DNA from: a virus
DNA length: 39,684 nucleotides
Direction: 5' to 3' (one strand)
Virus record (IMG/VR): IMGVR_UViG_3300035138_000061
Span: 1 to 39,684 of that record
The notes below the pieces were generated by a model, which was given only the letters and a program-made list of their open reading frames with translations, was not told the origin of the DNA and did not search any database. This document shows, piece by piece, positions 15,159 through 23,885 of the stretch; the first letter of the stretch is position 1, and every line of letters begins with the position of its first letter. The position numbers and the translations under genes are program-made.

Positions 15159-15488
15159 ATGATAACTATACCTATGATAGATGCACCTTCATTTAAATTT
15201 TCCTTAGTATTATCGGTAAACGAATACCAACTAAAATTTGATTGGAATAGTTATGGGTCATTTTGGAGTATGGCTATACTGGACTTAGATGATGAGATTT
15301 TATTATGTGGAGTTAAAATTGTGATCGGATATCCGCTACTACTCCAGCGTGGATATAGCACAGATTTACCGTCAGGAGATTTTTGGTGTATAGATACCAG
15401 TTTAGAATCTATGTTTGATGAACCGGGTAGGTATGATTTTGTAAAAAATAGAAAACTTGAATTAATCTATATGGGTGATGATGAATGA
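15159..15488 (+). CDS. Baseplate plug-like protein
   Basis: A 109-residue beta-rich protein. I start it at ATG 15159, four bases after GGGAG; the frame from TTG 15147 would overlap the upstream gene. The arrangement ITIPMIDAPSFKFSLVLSVNEYQLKFDWNS..SFWSMAILD.DDEILLCGVKIVIGYPLL ... DLPSG.FWCID fits the small proteins (DUF6983-like) found between Dit-like and hub genes, which plug the tube end. Last four bases overlap the next start. Confidence 0.65.
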   Translation: MITIPMIDAPSFKFSLVLSVNEYQLKFDWNSYGSFWSMAILDLDDEILLCGVKIVIGYPLLLQRGYSTDLPSGDFWCIDTSLESMFDEPGRYDFVKNRKLELIYMGDDE

Positions 15489-16327
15489 GTAATGAATATT
15501 ATTTCGATCGTATAGCTCAAGTACGTATTGGGAAAGCTGGAGAAACTGGGTTTTTGACTTCAAAGTTACGTATAGAATTTCATATTTCTAAAACTACCAA
15601 AGCAGATTCAAATAAATGTTCATTAAGCATTTATAATTTATCCGATAAGTATAGTTATCAAATTACAGCAAATGATGGAGTTATTGTAGAATTAATGGCC
15701 GGGTATAACGATAATCAAACATTAGATTTAATATTTTTAGGGGATGTAATTAGTGTACTTCGTGACGATAGCCAACCTGACCGGCGGATAACGCTGGAAT
15801 TGGAAGATGGTGGGAATTTTATTCGTAAACAAAAATTATCTTTATCTTTAAAATCAGGTGTAACAGTAAAAGATGCTATATTAGCGGTATTGGATTCATA
15901 TGGTGGAAATTATCAGAATAAATTGTTAGATACTATTCCTAACGTTTCATTAAATGTTGGTTTAGCTTTTGCGGGATACGCTTCTGATTTTTTAAATCTT
16001 ATAAGTAAAGCGTATAATTTGGAATGGTCGATACAGAATGGTATACTTCAAATTAATGATATTAGTAGTACGGTATATACCACTGCTACATATTTACGTG
16101 CGATAAAACCTCCCAGTAGAATTTATAAAAATAGATCCAAAGATGAAAGTGATACTAATTTTAATGGTTATAGAATACATTGTTTATTACAACCTAAAGT
16201 GATACCAGGCGGTCAGGTAATTTTTAATAATAGTAAATTTAAAGTATTGCATGTTTCGCATAATGGAGATACTTTCGGGAATAATTGGGAAACGATTATA
16301 ACAGTGAAGGATATTGAAAATGCATGA
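15485..16327 (+). CDS. Baseplate hub protein (gp27/Mu gp44-like)
   Basis: A 280-residue protein in an ATGA overlap with the plug gene. Beta-rich N-terminal: LTSKLRIEFHISKTTKADSNKCSLSIYNLSD, then VELMAGYNDNQTLDLIFLGDV, a hub signature, and later VKDAILAVLDSYG and a middle domain AYNLEWSIQNGILQIND. These are hallmarks of hub proteins that trimerise below the tube and hold the spike. The gene order hub, spike, gp25-like, J agrees. Confidence 0.75.
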   Translation: MSNEYYFDRIAQVRIGKAGETGFLTSKLRIEFHISKTTKADSNKCSLSIYNLSDKYSYQITANDGVIVELMAGYNDNQTLDLIFLGDVISVLRDDSQPDRRITLELEDGGNFIRKQKLSLSLKSGVTVKDAILAVLDSYGGNYQNKLLDTIPNVSLNVGLAFAGYASDFLNLISKAYNLEWSIQNGILQINDISSTVYTTATYLRAIKPPSRIYKNRSKDESDTNFNGYRIHCLLQPKVIPGGQVIFNNSKFKVLHVSHNGDTFGNNWETIITVKDIENA

Positions 16328-16976
16328 TGAAGATTCATCAATAAATACTGCTTTACGGAATTTTATGTTAGATATTCTTTCAGAACTGCATACATGCATG
16401 CCAGGAAAAATTGAACAATATAATAGTACCACTCAAAAAGCTGAAGTAAAACCATTACTTAAGAGAGCAATGAAAGATGGTACTCAATTAGCTTACCCTG
16501 TAATATCTGATGTTCCCGTTTGTTTCCCCAGTGGGAATGATGCTTCTATAACATTTCCTTTAAGTAAAGGGACTATTGTATTATTATTATTTTGTGAAAA
16601 ATCATTAAATAATTGGGTTGTTTCGGGGAATGATTCAGATACAGAACAAGGTAGATTACATAGTTTAACCGATTGTATAGCTTTACCCGGTATAATTCCT
16701 TTTAATACTGTAAGTAAAGCTGCGGACAGTACTGCTGTAGAAATATCTCTTAAAGATCAAAAAATTGTAATAAAAGCTGATGGAAGTATTGAGTTGGGAA
16801 TTGGGGATATCATTAATCCATTACAAAAAGTAGTAACCGAAGCATTTGTTACTGCTTTTAATTCTCATACGCATATTTGCGCGGCGCCTGGATCCCCCAG
16901 TGGTACACCTTCTTTAAGTACACCACCTATAACTATGGGCAGTGAACATCTCACATCAAAGGTACAAGCAGTATGA
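16320..16976 (+). CDS. Baseplate spike protein (gp138/gpV-like)
   Basis: A 218-residue protein started at ATG 16320 (AAGGA at 16307-16311) that overlaps the hub stop. The N-terminal domain has MPGKIEQYNSTTQKAEVKPLLKRAMKDGT, VPVCFPSGND and FPLSKGTIVLLLFCEKSLNNWV.SG, the OB-fold of Gp138-type spikes. The C-terminal part (IKADGSIELG) should be a beta-helix and is followed by FNSHTH, a His motif which in spike tips may bind metal. The central spike pierces the cell envelope. Confidence 0.78.
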   Translation: MHDEDSSINTALRNFMLDILSELHTCMPGKIEQYNSTTQKAEVKPLLKRAMKDGTQLAYPVISDVPVCFPSGNDASITFPLSKGTIVLLLFCEKSLNNWVVSGNDSDTEQGRLHSLTDCIALPGIIPFNTVSKAADSTAVEISLKDQKIVIKADGSIELGIGDIINPLQKVVTEAFVTAFNSHTHICAAPGSPSGTPSLSTPPITMGSEHLTSKVQAV

Positions 16977-17335
16977 AAGATTTAATGTTAAATCCAGTTA
17001 GTCATGATTTAGTGATGTCAGAATACGATTTACTTTTAGTAAGTGATTTAGATCAAATTACACAGAATATTAAAATACGTTTACTTTTCTTATATAGTGA
17101 ATGGTTTTTAAATATCAATAAAGGAGTACCCTACATAGAACAAATAGGTGTAAAAAATCCAAATATTGCTTTGATAGATTCCTTACTGAAAGCAACTATA
17201 GCAGAAACGACAGGAGTAACTCAAATAATTAGTTATTCATCATCATATTCTGCCACATTACGGACTTTTGATATTAATTTTATTGTCGAAACGGAATTTG
17301 GAGAAAGTATTATTCAAAATATAACATTGGGATAA
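16973..17335 (+). CDS. Baseplate wedge protein (T4 gp25/P2 W-like)
   Basis: A 120-residue protein in an ATGA overlap with the spike gene. It has LVMSEYDLLLVSDLDQITQNIKIRLLFLYSEWFLNINKGVPYIEQI, a W/gp25-like core that resembles lysozyme in fold, and ends with a beta hairpin (SATLRTFDINFIVETEFGE). It nucleates sheath assembly on the baseplate. The position before baseplate J is the usual one. Confidence 0.8.
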   Translation: MKDLMLNPVSHDLVMSEYDLLLVSDLDQITQNIKIRLLFLYSEWFLNINKGVPYIEQIGVKNPNIALIDSLLKATIAETTGVTQIISYSSSYSATLRTFDINFIVETEFGESIIQNITLG

Positions 17336-17338
17336 ATT

Positions 17339-18514
17339 ATGAGTTATGGAGTGACCGCAGCTGGTTTTAGTCGTAAAGGATTGCCCGCAATTCAAACTGA
17401 TTTAATAGCAGCCTTGGAAAATATTTTTGGAGACATCAATACTAATGACGATGCAGTTTTTGGACAATTAATAGGAGTATTTTCGAAAATAGCTGCTGAT
17501 TGGTGGGAACAACTTGAAAATGTATATTATTCTTTTGTACCATCCAGTGCTTCGGGGAGTAGCTTAGATGGAATATGTGAAATTAACGCAATAACAAGAT
17601 TATCAGCAGTTCAGACTACTGTGGTTTGTCAAGTAGATGGTACGCCAGCAACATCTATTCCAGCCGGGTCACAGGTACGAAGCACTGCTGGTGATCTATT
17701 TACTTTAGATACTACCGTAGTGTTAACAGGCAGTCCAGATGATGCGAATTTTACAGCAATTGAGTATGGTCCTATTCCAGCGCTGGCTGGGACTATTACG
17801 GAAATTGTTACACCTATTTCTGGATGGGATACGGTAGATAATACAGATGCGGGAGTAGTTGGAAGGTATGAAGAAACAGATGCTGAATTGCGTCAACGCA
17901 GAATTGCTTTTATTTCGATTATAGGAGCAGCAACAGTTGAAGCCATAGGCGGTCGAATACTTCAAGAAATTGACGGAGTCACAGCGGTAAGTATATATAC
18001 GAATAGAGAAGATACCACCGATATATATGGTAGACCACCGCACAGTGTTGAAGCAGTAGTGTTGGGTGGAGATGATGATGATATTCGAGCGAAATTGTGG
18101 GAAACGGTTGCAGCCGGTATTCAAACGTACGGAAATGAATCCGGGACTATAACGGATTCAAATGGAGATACTCAGGATGTGTATTTCTCACGTCCTGTGA
18201 CTGAGTATGTTTGGATAATAGTCACTGTAGATAGTTATTATAATGAAGAGATTTTTCCAGTTGATGGATCTGATGCTATTAAAGAAGCACTGGTTGAGTA
18301 CGGTTCAACTTTTGGAATGGGTAAGGATTTAATTATTGACCGGTGGCAAGTACCAATTTATACGGAAGTACCCGGAATAGGTGGAATGACGATTCAACAT
18401 GCAGTCACAAGCACTCCTTTAGGTACTCCATCATATGGTACGTCAAATATTGCTATTGGACCAACAAGTATTGCCGAAATGGATACGGATAGAATCACTG
18501 TAAATTTGCCTTAA
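17339..18514 (+). CDS. Baseplate J-like protein (Mu gp47 family)
   Basis: A 391-residue protein with the baseplate J hallmarks: SRKGLPAIQTDLIAALENIFGDINTNDDAVFGQLIGVFSKIAADWWEQLENVYYSFVPSSASGSSLD near the start, GTPATSIPAGSQV, then the typical TDAELRQRRIAFISIIGAATVEAIGGRILQEIDGVTAVSIYTN. It forms the outer wedge of the baseplate. The ribosome binding site (GGGAT) is modest; the gene starts three bases after the previous stop. Confidence 0.88.
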   Translation: MSYGVTAAGFSRKGLPAIQTDLIAALENIFGDINTNDDAVFGQLIGVFSKIAADWWEQLENVYYSFVPSSASGSSLDGICEINAITRLSAVQTTVVCQVDGTPATSIPAGSQVRSTAGDLFTLDTTVVLTGSPDDANFTAIEYGPIPALAGTITEIVTPISGWDTVDNTDAGVVGRYEETDAELRQRRIAFISIIGAATVEAIGGRILQEIDGVTAVSIYTNREDTTDIYGRPPHSVEAVVLGGDDDDIRAKLWETVAAGIQTYGNESGTITDSNGDTQDVYFSRPVTEYVWIIVTVDSYYNEEIFPVDGSDAIKEALVEYGSTFGMGKDLIIDRWQVPIYTEVPGIGGMTIQHAVTSTPLGTPSYGTSNIAIGPTSIAEMDTDRITVNLP

Positions 18515-18531
18515 AAGTAAAGATAAGTTTT

Positions 18532-20595
18532 ATGCCATTTATTATCGACATACATTGTGATCAAACCTTGATAACTAATATATTTCCAGCGTTTCCAGCT
18601 CAATTAAATTTATCTTATATTTTAACTACATATCCAAATATTAAAGCTGAAATTTCTGATGCTTCAGATATTAATGTGTATAGTGTAGCAGCTTTGGATT
18701 ATGTTCCGGTAATAGTGGACTTAGAATTATCTGCAGATAAATTATTACTTTATTTTAGTGCGGATATTGATAATTTAGAAAATAAAAATTTCAGAGTAAC
18801 TGTAGGTTATGAATCCAGTTCAAATGATTCTACAGTATTTTCAAATTTATATGAAAGATTTTGGGGATTTAATCAAACATTATCGACTGCTCCACAGGAT
18901 GCTTGTCTTGCTTCTGGAGCAATTTATACAAAAAATACAAGTACATTTGCTTACGATACTCTTTTTTATAAAGGTGTACGTGGGTATAATGGGTACGGTA
19001 CATGCGGCGTGATTTCTTGTTTAACTTACGGAGTTGAATTTGCAATTCATTTACGAATGCAAAAACGAAATGCCAGCGGTGTAGGTACTATGTATTATAT
19101 GATTACTTATCCTCATTTAAATTTAATATTTAAAATCATACAGAGTGCATCGAATTATTTATCAATTAATCTACAACAGGCGTATAATCAAAATAAATCA
19201 GCATCCATAAATATTAATAGTTGGGCTGATTACTCATTTCATGATGTATTTTTTGTAGTTAATTTTAATATGTCTACTAACAGTAGCATTGTAAAAATTT
19301 ATGCAGATGGATACCCAGTTACAGTCGGATTTGGAGGATATTGGACCGGATTTAGTTCTACTGGTAATTTGGACGGTAGTTGGAAAATAGCTGGAGAATC
19401 AAGTGCACAAAATTATGCTGTCATAGATTTACTAGGAATAATACCAGGACCAATAAGTGCGGAGTATATTTTAACTTCAGCTAATCAGTATCTAAATAGT
19501 GGATTTTGGGTAGTAGATGATATTACGGAAAATGGTAATGTTGTACCTCCTACTCCAGTAGCAATTATTATTGGAAATAAAGTAAATAGTTTACTTATAC
19601 AACAATTAAAAAAGCAATTAGGAGATGATTCAGAATACGTTATTCCTACAGTAGCGGAAATAGTATCCGAACCTGAAATTACTGAATTAACTTTACGAAA
19701 AAATACTTCCGGTTATCTTTATGCTAAAAATAATAATGGAGATTTCCCTGACCCATTTGTTTCCGGCGATGAATTACACTGGACTAAACCATCAAGTAGA
19801 TTCGAACTTTCTATATCTTCTGGAAGGTTGAGATGTTATTATAATTCGCCTTATGATGATGCTTTTGTAATGAGAAATGATCAAGTAGCAATTCAATCTA
19901 AATTATACATTTATTGCTCTTTGGAATCAGCTGTTACTGCTTACAAGAATTTTCTGGGTTTGGGGATACACACCGAAGATGTAGTAAGTGGAGTTGAAGA
20001 TTATGTATATTTTATACTTAGAACTAATGATTCAGCCTATGCTTGCCGTATAGGAGAGGTAGTTAATTCAGTAAATAATACTTTGGATTTATTATCACCA
20101 ATATCAACACCTCATGGTACTTATGGTTTTTGGCTATTTGCTGATGGTAATAATATATCAGCTTTTGATGATTTCCATTTAACGGATTTGAACGGGGTTA
20201 CGAATACGCTGGATAATGGTCTTCCGGGAGTAGTTATGTACGGTGGATACGCTACTGCTTATTTATATGATTATTTTGTAATGGCAGATCGATATATTAC
20301 GGTTATAGGTTTAATTACAGGGGATTCAGTTGAATTACGTAAATCAAATGACGACGTAATAGTTTCGGCCAGCGAATCTGGAGGAGTAGTAACTTTAGAT
20401 ATTTACAAGAAAGCACCTACTGAATTTTACAAACTGGTTATTATTCGAGATTCAGTAGATATCATAGAGTATACAGCGAGTGTCGGGGATTATATTTGCG
20501 GCGGAGATGAGTATGAACTTCTTACCCCACGTAATATTCTTGAGGAGAAAGTACAAAGTTTACTTATAACACAATTTAAAAAGCAATATTTATAA
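18532..20595 (+). CDS. Tail fibre / receptor-binding protein, two-module fusion
   Basis: A 687-residue protein, probably a receptor-binding or fibre protein because it follows baseplate J. Module A (1-370) contains a region like a concanavalin/LamG lectin (about 100-325, ending DGSWKIAGESSAQNYAVIDLLGIIP). It ends with NKVNSLLIQQLKKQLG. Module B (about 390-687) ends with EKVQSLLITQFKKQYL, the same tail motif. Module B is a close paralogue of the whole next gene. The natural reading is that two genes have fused after loss of a stop after module A. Function in host binding is inferred. Confidence 0.7.
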   Translation: MPFIIDIHCDQTLITNIFPAFPAQLNLSYILTTYPNIKAEISDASDINVYSVAALDYVPVIVDLELSADKLLLYFSADIDNLENKNFRVTVGYESSSNDSTVFSNLYERFWGFNQTLSTAPQDACLASGAIYTKNTSTFAYDTLFYKGVRGYNGYGTCGVISCLTYGVEFAIHLRMQKRNASGVGTMYYMITYPHLNLIFKIIQSASNYLSINLQQAYNQNKSASININSWADYSFHDVFFVVNFNMSTNSSIVKIYADGYPVTVGFGGYWTGFSSTGNLDGSWKIAGESSAQNYAVIDLLGIIPGPISAEYILTSANQYLNSGFWVVDDITENGNVVPPTPVAIIIGNKVNSLLIQQLKKQLGDDSEYVIPTVAEIVSEPEITELTLRKNTSGYLYAKNNNGDFPDPFVSGDELHWTKPSSRFELSISSGRLRCYYNSPYDDAFVMRNDQVAIQSKLYIYCSLESAVTAYKNFLGLGIHTEDVVSGVEDYVYFILRTNDSAYACRIGEVVNSVNNTLDLLSPISTPHGTYGFWLFADGNNISAFDDFHLTDLNGVTNTLDNGLPGVVMYGGYATAYLYDYFVMADRYITVIGLITGDSVELRKSNDDVIVSASESGGVVTLDIYKKAPTEFYKLVIIRDSVDIIEYTASVGDYICGGDEYELLTPRNILEEKVQSLLITQFKKQYL
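20135..20195 (+). repeat. 61-base direct repeat, copy 1 (fibre module B)
   Basis: Identical over 61 bases to 21052-21112 in the next gene. It codes for FADGNNISAFDDFHLTDLNG. Flanking sequence is only moderately similar, so this looks like gene conversion or a conserved recombination patch. Confidence 0.9.
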
Positions 20596-21518
20596 TGGCA
20601 ATTACTTTTAATAAATTAGTATCCGGTTGTCTTTATGCTAAAAATAATAATGGTGACTTTCCTGATCCATTTATTACATCGGATACAGCTCACTGGGATG
20701 TCCCTTCAAGTAAATATGATTTATCTGTAGTTGCAGGTAGATTGAGAATTTATTACAATGTAGGAGTGAACGGTTCAAGAACAATTCGTAATAATCAAGT
20801 ATCTTCCCGGACTAAAACGTATATATTTGCTTCATTAGAATCTGAAGATAATCCATCTTGGACCAATTTTATGGGAGTAGCTGCGCATATACAAGATATC
20901 ACATATCAAAATGAAAATAGTATCCTTTATTATTTACGAACTAATAATACATCAACGAATACTCGTATAGCAGAAGCAATAAATGGAAAATATTTTTCAT
21001 TAGATTATTTGCCTATAGTGTGGAAACCTCATGGTACTTATGTCTATTGGTTATTTGCTGATGGTAATAATATATCAGCTTTTGATGATTTCCATTTAAC
21101 GGATTTGAACGGTATTTCTACAGTTCATGATCAAGGGCAACCCGGATTAGTCCCGTATGGTGGATATACAGTAACTTTCGTAAATGATTATATTGTAATG
21201 ACAGATCGATACCTCACAGTAACTGGTTTACTTTTAGGAGATGTAGTTGAACTCCGTAAATCAAATGACGACGTAATTACTTTTGCTAATGAATCTTCAG
21301 GTATTGCTGTATTAGATGTATATAAAGAAGTTATAACTGATATCTATAAAATAGTCATAGTTCGAGATTCACAAGATGCTGGTGAATATGTAGTAAGCAC
21401 TGGAGATTATATTTGCGGAGGAGATATTTACGAAACCATTACCCCTCCAGGTATTATCGAAAATAAAGTAAATAGTTTATTAATTGAACAATTTAGGTGG
21501 CAATATGGCACAGGGTGA
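20595..21518 (+). CDS. Tail fibre protein, paralogue of the preceding module
   Basis: A 307-residue protein overlapping the previous stop by one base. It aligns along its full length with residues about 390-687 of the preceding protein: SGCLYAKNNNGDFPDPF at the start, a shared 20-residue block FADGNNISAFDDFHLTDLNG, then VELRKSNDDVI, GDYICGGD, and the tail motif ENKVNSLLIEQFRWQYG. The most variable parts lie between these blocks, as expected for surface-exposed fibre parts. No glycosidase motif was seen. No trimerisation domain is apparent. Confidence 0.68.
   Translation: MAITFNKLVSGCLYAKNNNGDFPDPFITSDTAHWDVPSSKYDLSVVAGRLRIYYNVGVNGSRTIRNNQVSSRTKTYIFASLESEDNPSWTNFMGVAAHIQDITYQNENSILYYLRTNNTSTNTRIAEAINGKYFSLDYLPIVWKPHGTYVYWLFADGNNISAFDDFHLTDLNGISTVHDQGQPGLVPYGGYTVTFVNDYIVMTDRYLTVTGLLLGDVVELRKSNDDVITFANESSGIAVLDVYKEVITDIYKIVIVRDSQDAGEYVVSTGDYICGGDIYETITPPGIIENKVNSLLIEQFRWQYGTG
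21052..21112 (+). repeat. 61-base direct repeat, copy 2 (fibre paralogue)
   Basis: Identical to 20135-20195. It lies at the equivalent codons of the paralogous gene. Confidence 0.9.
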
Positions 21519-22002
21519 TAGAACTTTATTCGCGCAAATGGTACAAATTTTTTGCGAACTAATTGGTGAGTTAGAAGTTGCTACAGAAGAGGTTGCTACA
21601 TTAAGATACCTCAGTGTAGCAGAAGGGGAGCAATTAGACGTTATTGGAGAAATAGTAGTCGAACCAAGACTGGGGCGAAATGATACTGATTATAAAACTG
21701 CTATTGAAGCAAAAATCCAAATTAATGCCAGTTGCGGAGAACCAGAACGTTTAATAGCAGCAATAGAACAGCTAACTCAGTCTACAGAAATTCATTTGAT
21801 ACCAGCGTATCCAGCTGGAATTTATGCTACTTTTATAGAAAATTCGAGTATCACACTTCCAGCGACATTATTTCAATCATTACTTCGCGTATGTGCAGCT
21901 GGAGTAAAATTATATTTACTTGAAATAGCTGAGACTGATCCATTTACATTTGATACGGGACCGGGTTGGGACGTGGGACATTTAGGAACATTATATGTAT
22001 AG
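21505..22002 (+). CDS. Baseplate protein (DUF2612-like)
   Basis: A 165-residue protein started at ATG 21505 with AGGTGG at 21495-21500; it overlaps the previous gene by 14 bases. It has ATLRYLSVAEGEQLDVIGEIVVEPRLGRNDTDYKTAIEAKIQINASCGEPERLIAAIEQLT, the DUF2612 pattern of baseplate proteins that follow or flank baseplate J (like gp53 or gpI). It is likely to attach fibres to the wedge. Its separation from the J gene by two fibre genes suggests that the fibre pair was inserted. Confidence 0.78.
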   Translation: MAQGDRTLFAQMVQIFCELIGELEVATEEVATLRYLSVAEGEQLDVIGEIVVEPRLGRNDTDYKTAIEAKIQINASCGEPERLIAAIEQLTQSTEIHLIPAYPAGIYATFIENSSITLPATLFQSLLRVCAAGVKLYLLEIAETDPFTFDTGPGWDVGHLGTLYV

Positions 22003-22016
22003 AATTTGGAGGAGAT

Positions 22017-22952
22017 ATGGCACATCCATATAGTACATTCCCGGATATTTGCTCATTAGATACAGGGAATTTTAGTACACCTACTACCGCAATTCAAGAA
22101 GACGGTTGGCCAGACAGTTCTGTGCCGGCAGCTCAACATTTTAATTGGTTTGCTCATTGGACCAGTAAATGGGTGAATTATTTGGCAAGTATTGTGCCAG
22201 ATGATTTATTGACGCAATTATCAACTCATGCTTCGGGTATAGCATCAAATGCTGCAGATATAGCAACAAATATTTCTAATATATCATCAAATGCAGGAAA
22301 TATTGCTACAAATACAGGTAACATATCAACAAATACTTCAGGTATAGCTACAAATGTATCAGACATAAGTGCGCTGGATGGACGTGTCACTACTAATGAA
22401 AATGATATAGATTCTGCGGAAGCAGCCATCGCAACTAATATCACCGATATAGCATCAAATACCAGCGACATTTCCGGGATGCACAGTGCAGGAGTGCTAC
22501 CTTCTTGGTATAATCCTACTGACGTATATTTATCATCAGATAATGGATCAATAACTCCTGTTTTAGTTGATATTTCTTTTACTGTTTTTAATGGATTAAT
22601 TTTTGTTAGATGGGATAATGTTTTAACTGTATTTGGTTCAACAAATACTACCGATACTATGCGATTAGAAAAAACTACATCTGATTGGCCATCTTATATC
22701 GTATCACCGGGACATCTTCCAAATCGATACCCAATATCAGTAGAATGCGATGGTCATATTTGTCCGGGAGCAATAGTCATACCTACAAATGTAGATTATA
22801 CAAATTCATTTAGTAGATGGACTATTTATATCTCGAAACCGTCAACTTTTGCATCAGAAAATTATAATGAATATTTCGGAACATATTTCAGAAATACTTC
22901 AGGACTACCAGCTGGTGGTCTTATTTATAGAACTTCTATCGTTACACCGTAA
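22017..22952 (+). CDS. Tail fibre protein with coiled-coil repeat
   Basis: A 311-residue protein started at ATG 22017 (GGAGGAG upstream; the longer frame overlaps the previous gene). N-terminal ~70 residues (YSTFPDICSLDTGNFSTPTTAIQEDGWPDSSVPAAQHFNWFAHW) resemble attachment domains of phage fibres. Residues about 75-155 consist of short Asn/Ile/Ala repeats (such as IATNISNISSNAGNIATNTG), a trimeric coiled-coil shaft. The last ~150 residues form a beta-rich tip with no recognised family. It closes the structural block; a terminator follows. Confidence 0.75.
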   Translation: MAHPYSTFPDICSLDTGNFSTPTTAIQEDGWPDSSVPAAQHFNWFAHWTSKWVNYLASIVPDDLLTQLSTHASGIASNAADIATNISNISSNAGNIATNTGNISTNTSGIATNVSDISALDGRVTTNENDIDSAEAAIATNITDIASNTSDISGMHSAGVLPSWYNPTDVYLSSDNGSITPVLVDISFTVFNGLIFVRWDNVLTVFGSTNTTDTMRLEKTTSDWPSYIVSPGHLPNRYPISVECDGHICPGAIVIPTNVDYTNSFSRWTIYISKPSTFASENYNEYFGTYFRNTSGLPAGGLIYRTSIVTP

Positions 22953-22956
22953 ATAT

Positions 22957-22993
22957 GATAGTATTGACAGAATACCTCCAGTGCAATACTATC
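22957..22993 (+). promoter_or_regulatory. Inverted repeat carrying promoter-like boxes
   Basis: GATAGTATTG (22957-22966) and CAATACTATC (22984-22993) are perfect 10-base inverted repeats with 17 bases between. TTGACA (22964-22969) and TACTAT (22987-22992), exactly 17 bases apart, overlap the arms, so this is both a hairpin and a near-consensus sigma70 promoter. A transcript would start at about 23000, on the terminator stem. It may be an operator-promoter or chance. Confidence 0.5.
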
Positions 22994-22999
22994 TTAAAA

Positions 23000-23033
23000 G
23001 CAGGGTAAGTGAAATTGCCCTGCAATTTTTTTT
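23000..23033 (+). terminator. Rho-independent terminator ending the late region
   Basis: GCAGGGTAA pairs with TTGCCCTGC (one G-T pair) over a five-base loop, followed by AA and eight T (23026-23033). It lies 47 bases after the last tail-fibre codon and closes the structural block. Confidence 0.88.
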
Positions 23034-23344
23034 GGAATTTTCAGTGTATTTTTATAAATTACATAAAATTTATTTATGATAATTACTATAACTACAATAA
23101 ATACAGGCTAATTTTTTTTTCTTAAAAAAGTAGATTTTTATTCTATTTTTTCGTATATTTAAAGAGCTGTTTGATTTATGATATCATTTAACAAAGGATG
23201 TGCACTATGATAAATTCCACTTAAGTGAAATCTCACCAACATTCATCGTGACTGATTGTACGGGAAAGACTTATGGCCTGATCTGATCAGTAAAAATGAG
23301 GTTTTACTGATTGAAGTATAATTTTTAACATTTTGGAGGTAAAC
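23034..23344 (+). other. AT-rich regulatory gap between structural and replication blocks
   Basis: No full gene is found in the gap. It holds an AT-rich stretch (23040-23170), a sequence AAAGGATGTGCA (23193-23204) identical to the leader at 38758-38769, a five-codon ORF MINST (23207-23224), the palindrome CACTTAAGTG (23218-23227), and a hairpin (23286-23311). A TATAAT box at 23317-23322 lacks a good -35 box. It may include a promoter or replication origin; neither can be proved here. Confidence 0.6.
23286..23311 (+). promoter_or_regulatory. Hairpin upstream of the replication block
   Basis: ATCAGTAAAA (23286-23295) pairs perfectly with TTTTACTGAT (23302-23311) over six bases. No T run follows, so it is not a terminator. 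It lies 33 bases before the gene at 23345 and just before a TATAAT box, so it could be an operator or an mRNA element. Confidence 0.5.
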
Positions 23345-23857
23345 ATGGCCACGAAACTGAAAGCAACTAAAACCACTATCGCATCAAGCAAATCTACTAA
23401 AAAATCAAATGGCAAGAAATCCACGCCCATCTTGAAGAAAAAACCAGTAGTCAAGCAAACTGCAAAAAAGGTTTCGGGGAAACTTCAAACCGTGGTCAAA
23501 GCTGGTACCCGCAGAAAAGCAACGGAAGTTCAAGAAGCAAATTTGCCGAAAGTGTCAGTACGTAACTACATCGTTGATCTTCTTTTGCAGCAAAAATGGA
23601 CTGATGAAGAAATTCATGAAGCAGTCCTTAAATATTTCGGGGACTTGGGGTATCGCACCAAAAAGGCCTACATACAACTCACCAGAGCGGATATGAACGC
23701 TGGTCATATAAAGACACTCATTACTTCGGGGACAATGACCAGTTTCATCGATAAATTGGAACGGAATGAAAAAGGTAAGTTAGTTCATATACCATATCGT
23801 CCCAGCGCTCTGAGGAAGAGTCAATTGCAATTCGACGTAATAACCGACAATCAATAA
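23345..23857 (+). CDS. Lys-rich hypothetical DNA-binding-like protein
   Basis: A 170-residue protein started at ATG 23345; the TTG at 23333 lies in the ribosome binding site TTGGAGG. The first ~65 residues are disordered, rich in Lys, Thr and Ser, like histone tails. Residues about 70-125 form a compact helical domain (VRNYIVDLLLQQKWTDEEIHEAVLKYFGDLGYRTKKAYIQLTRADMNAG) with helix-turn-helix character. The first gene of the replication block, it may coat or regulate DNA. No family recognised. Confidence 0.65.
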   Translation: MATKLKATKTTIASSKSTKKSNGKKSTPILKKKPVVKQTAKKVSGKLQTVVKAGTRRKATEVQEANLPKVSVRNYIVDLLLQQKWTDEEIHEAVLKYFGDLGYRTKKAYIQLTRADMNAGHIKTLITSGTMTSFIDKLERNEKGKLVHIPYRPSALRKSQLQFDVITDNQ

Positions 23858-23885
23858 CTGCACATCGATTGAGTGTTGGTATCTA

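Noticed and set aside
22240-22480. Short repeated units that could resemble a CRISPR array
   Set aside because: Units are codon-based degenerate repeats of an Asn/Ile coiled-coil shaft in a tail fibre gene, not identical repeats with spacers.
22849-23079. 76-residue + strand frame across the end of the tail fibre gene
   Set aside because: It overlaps the fibre gene in another frame, crosses the terminator at 23000-23033 and has no ribosome binding site.
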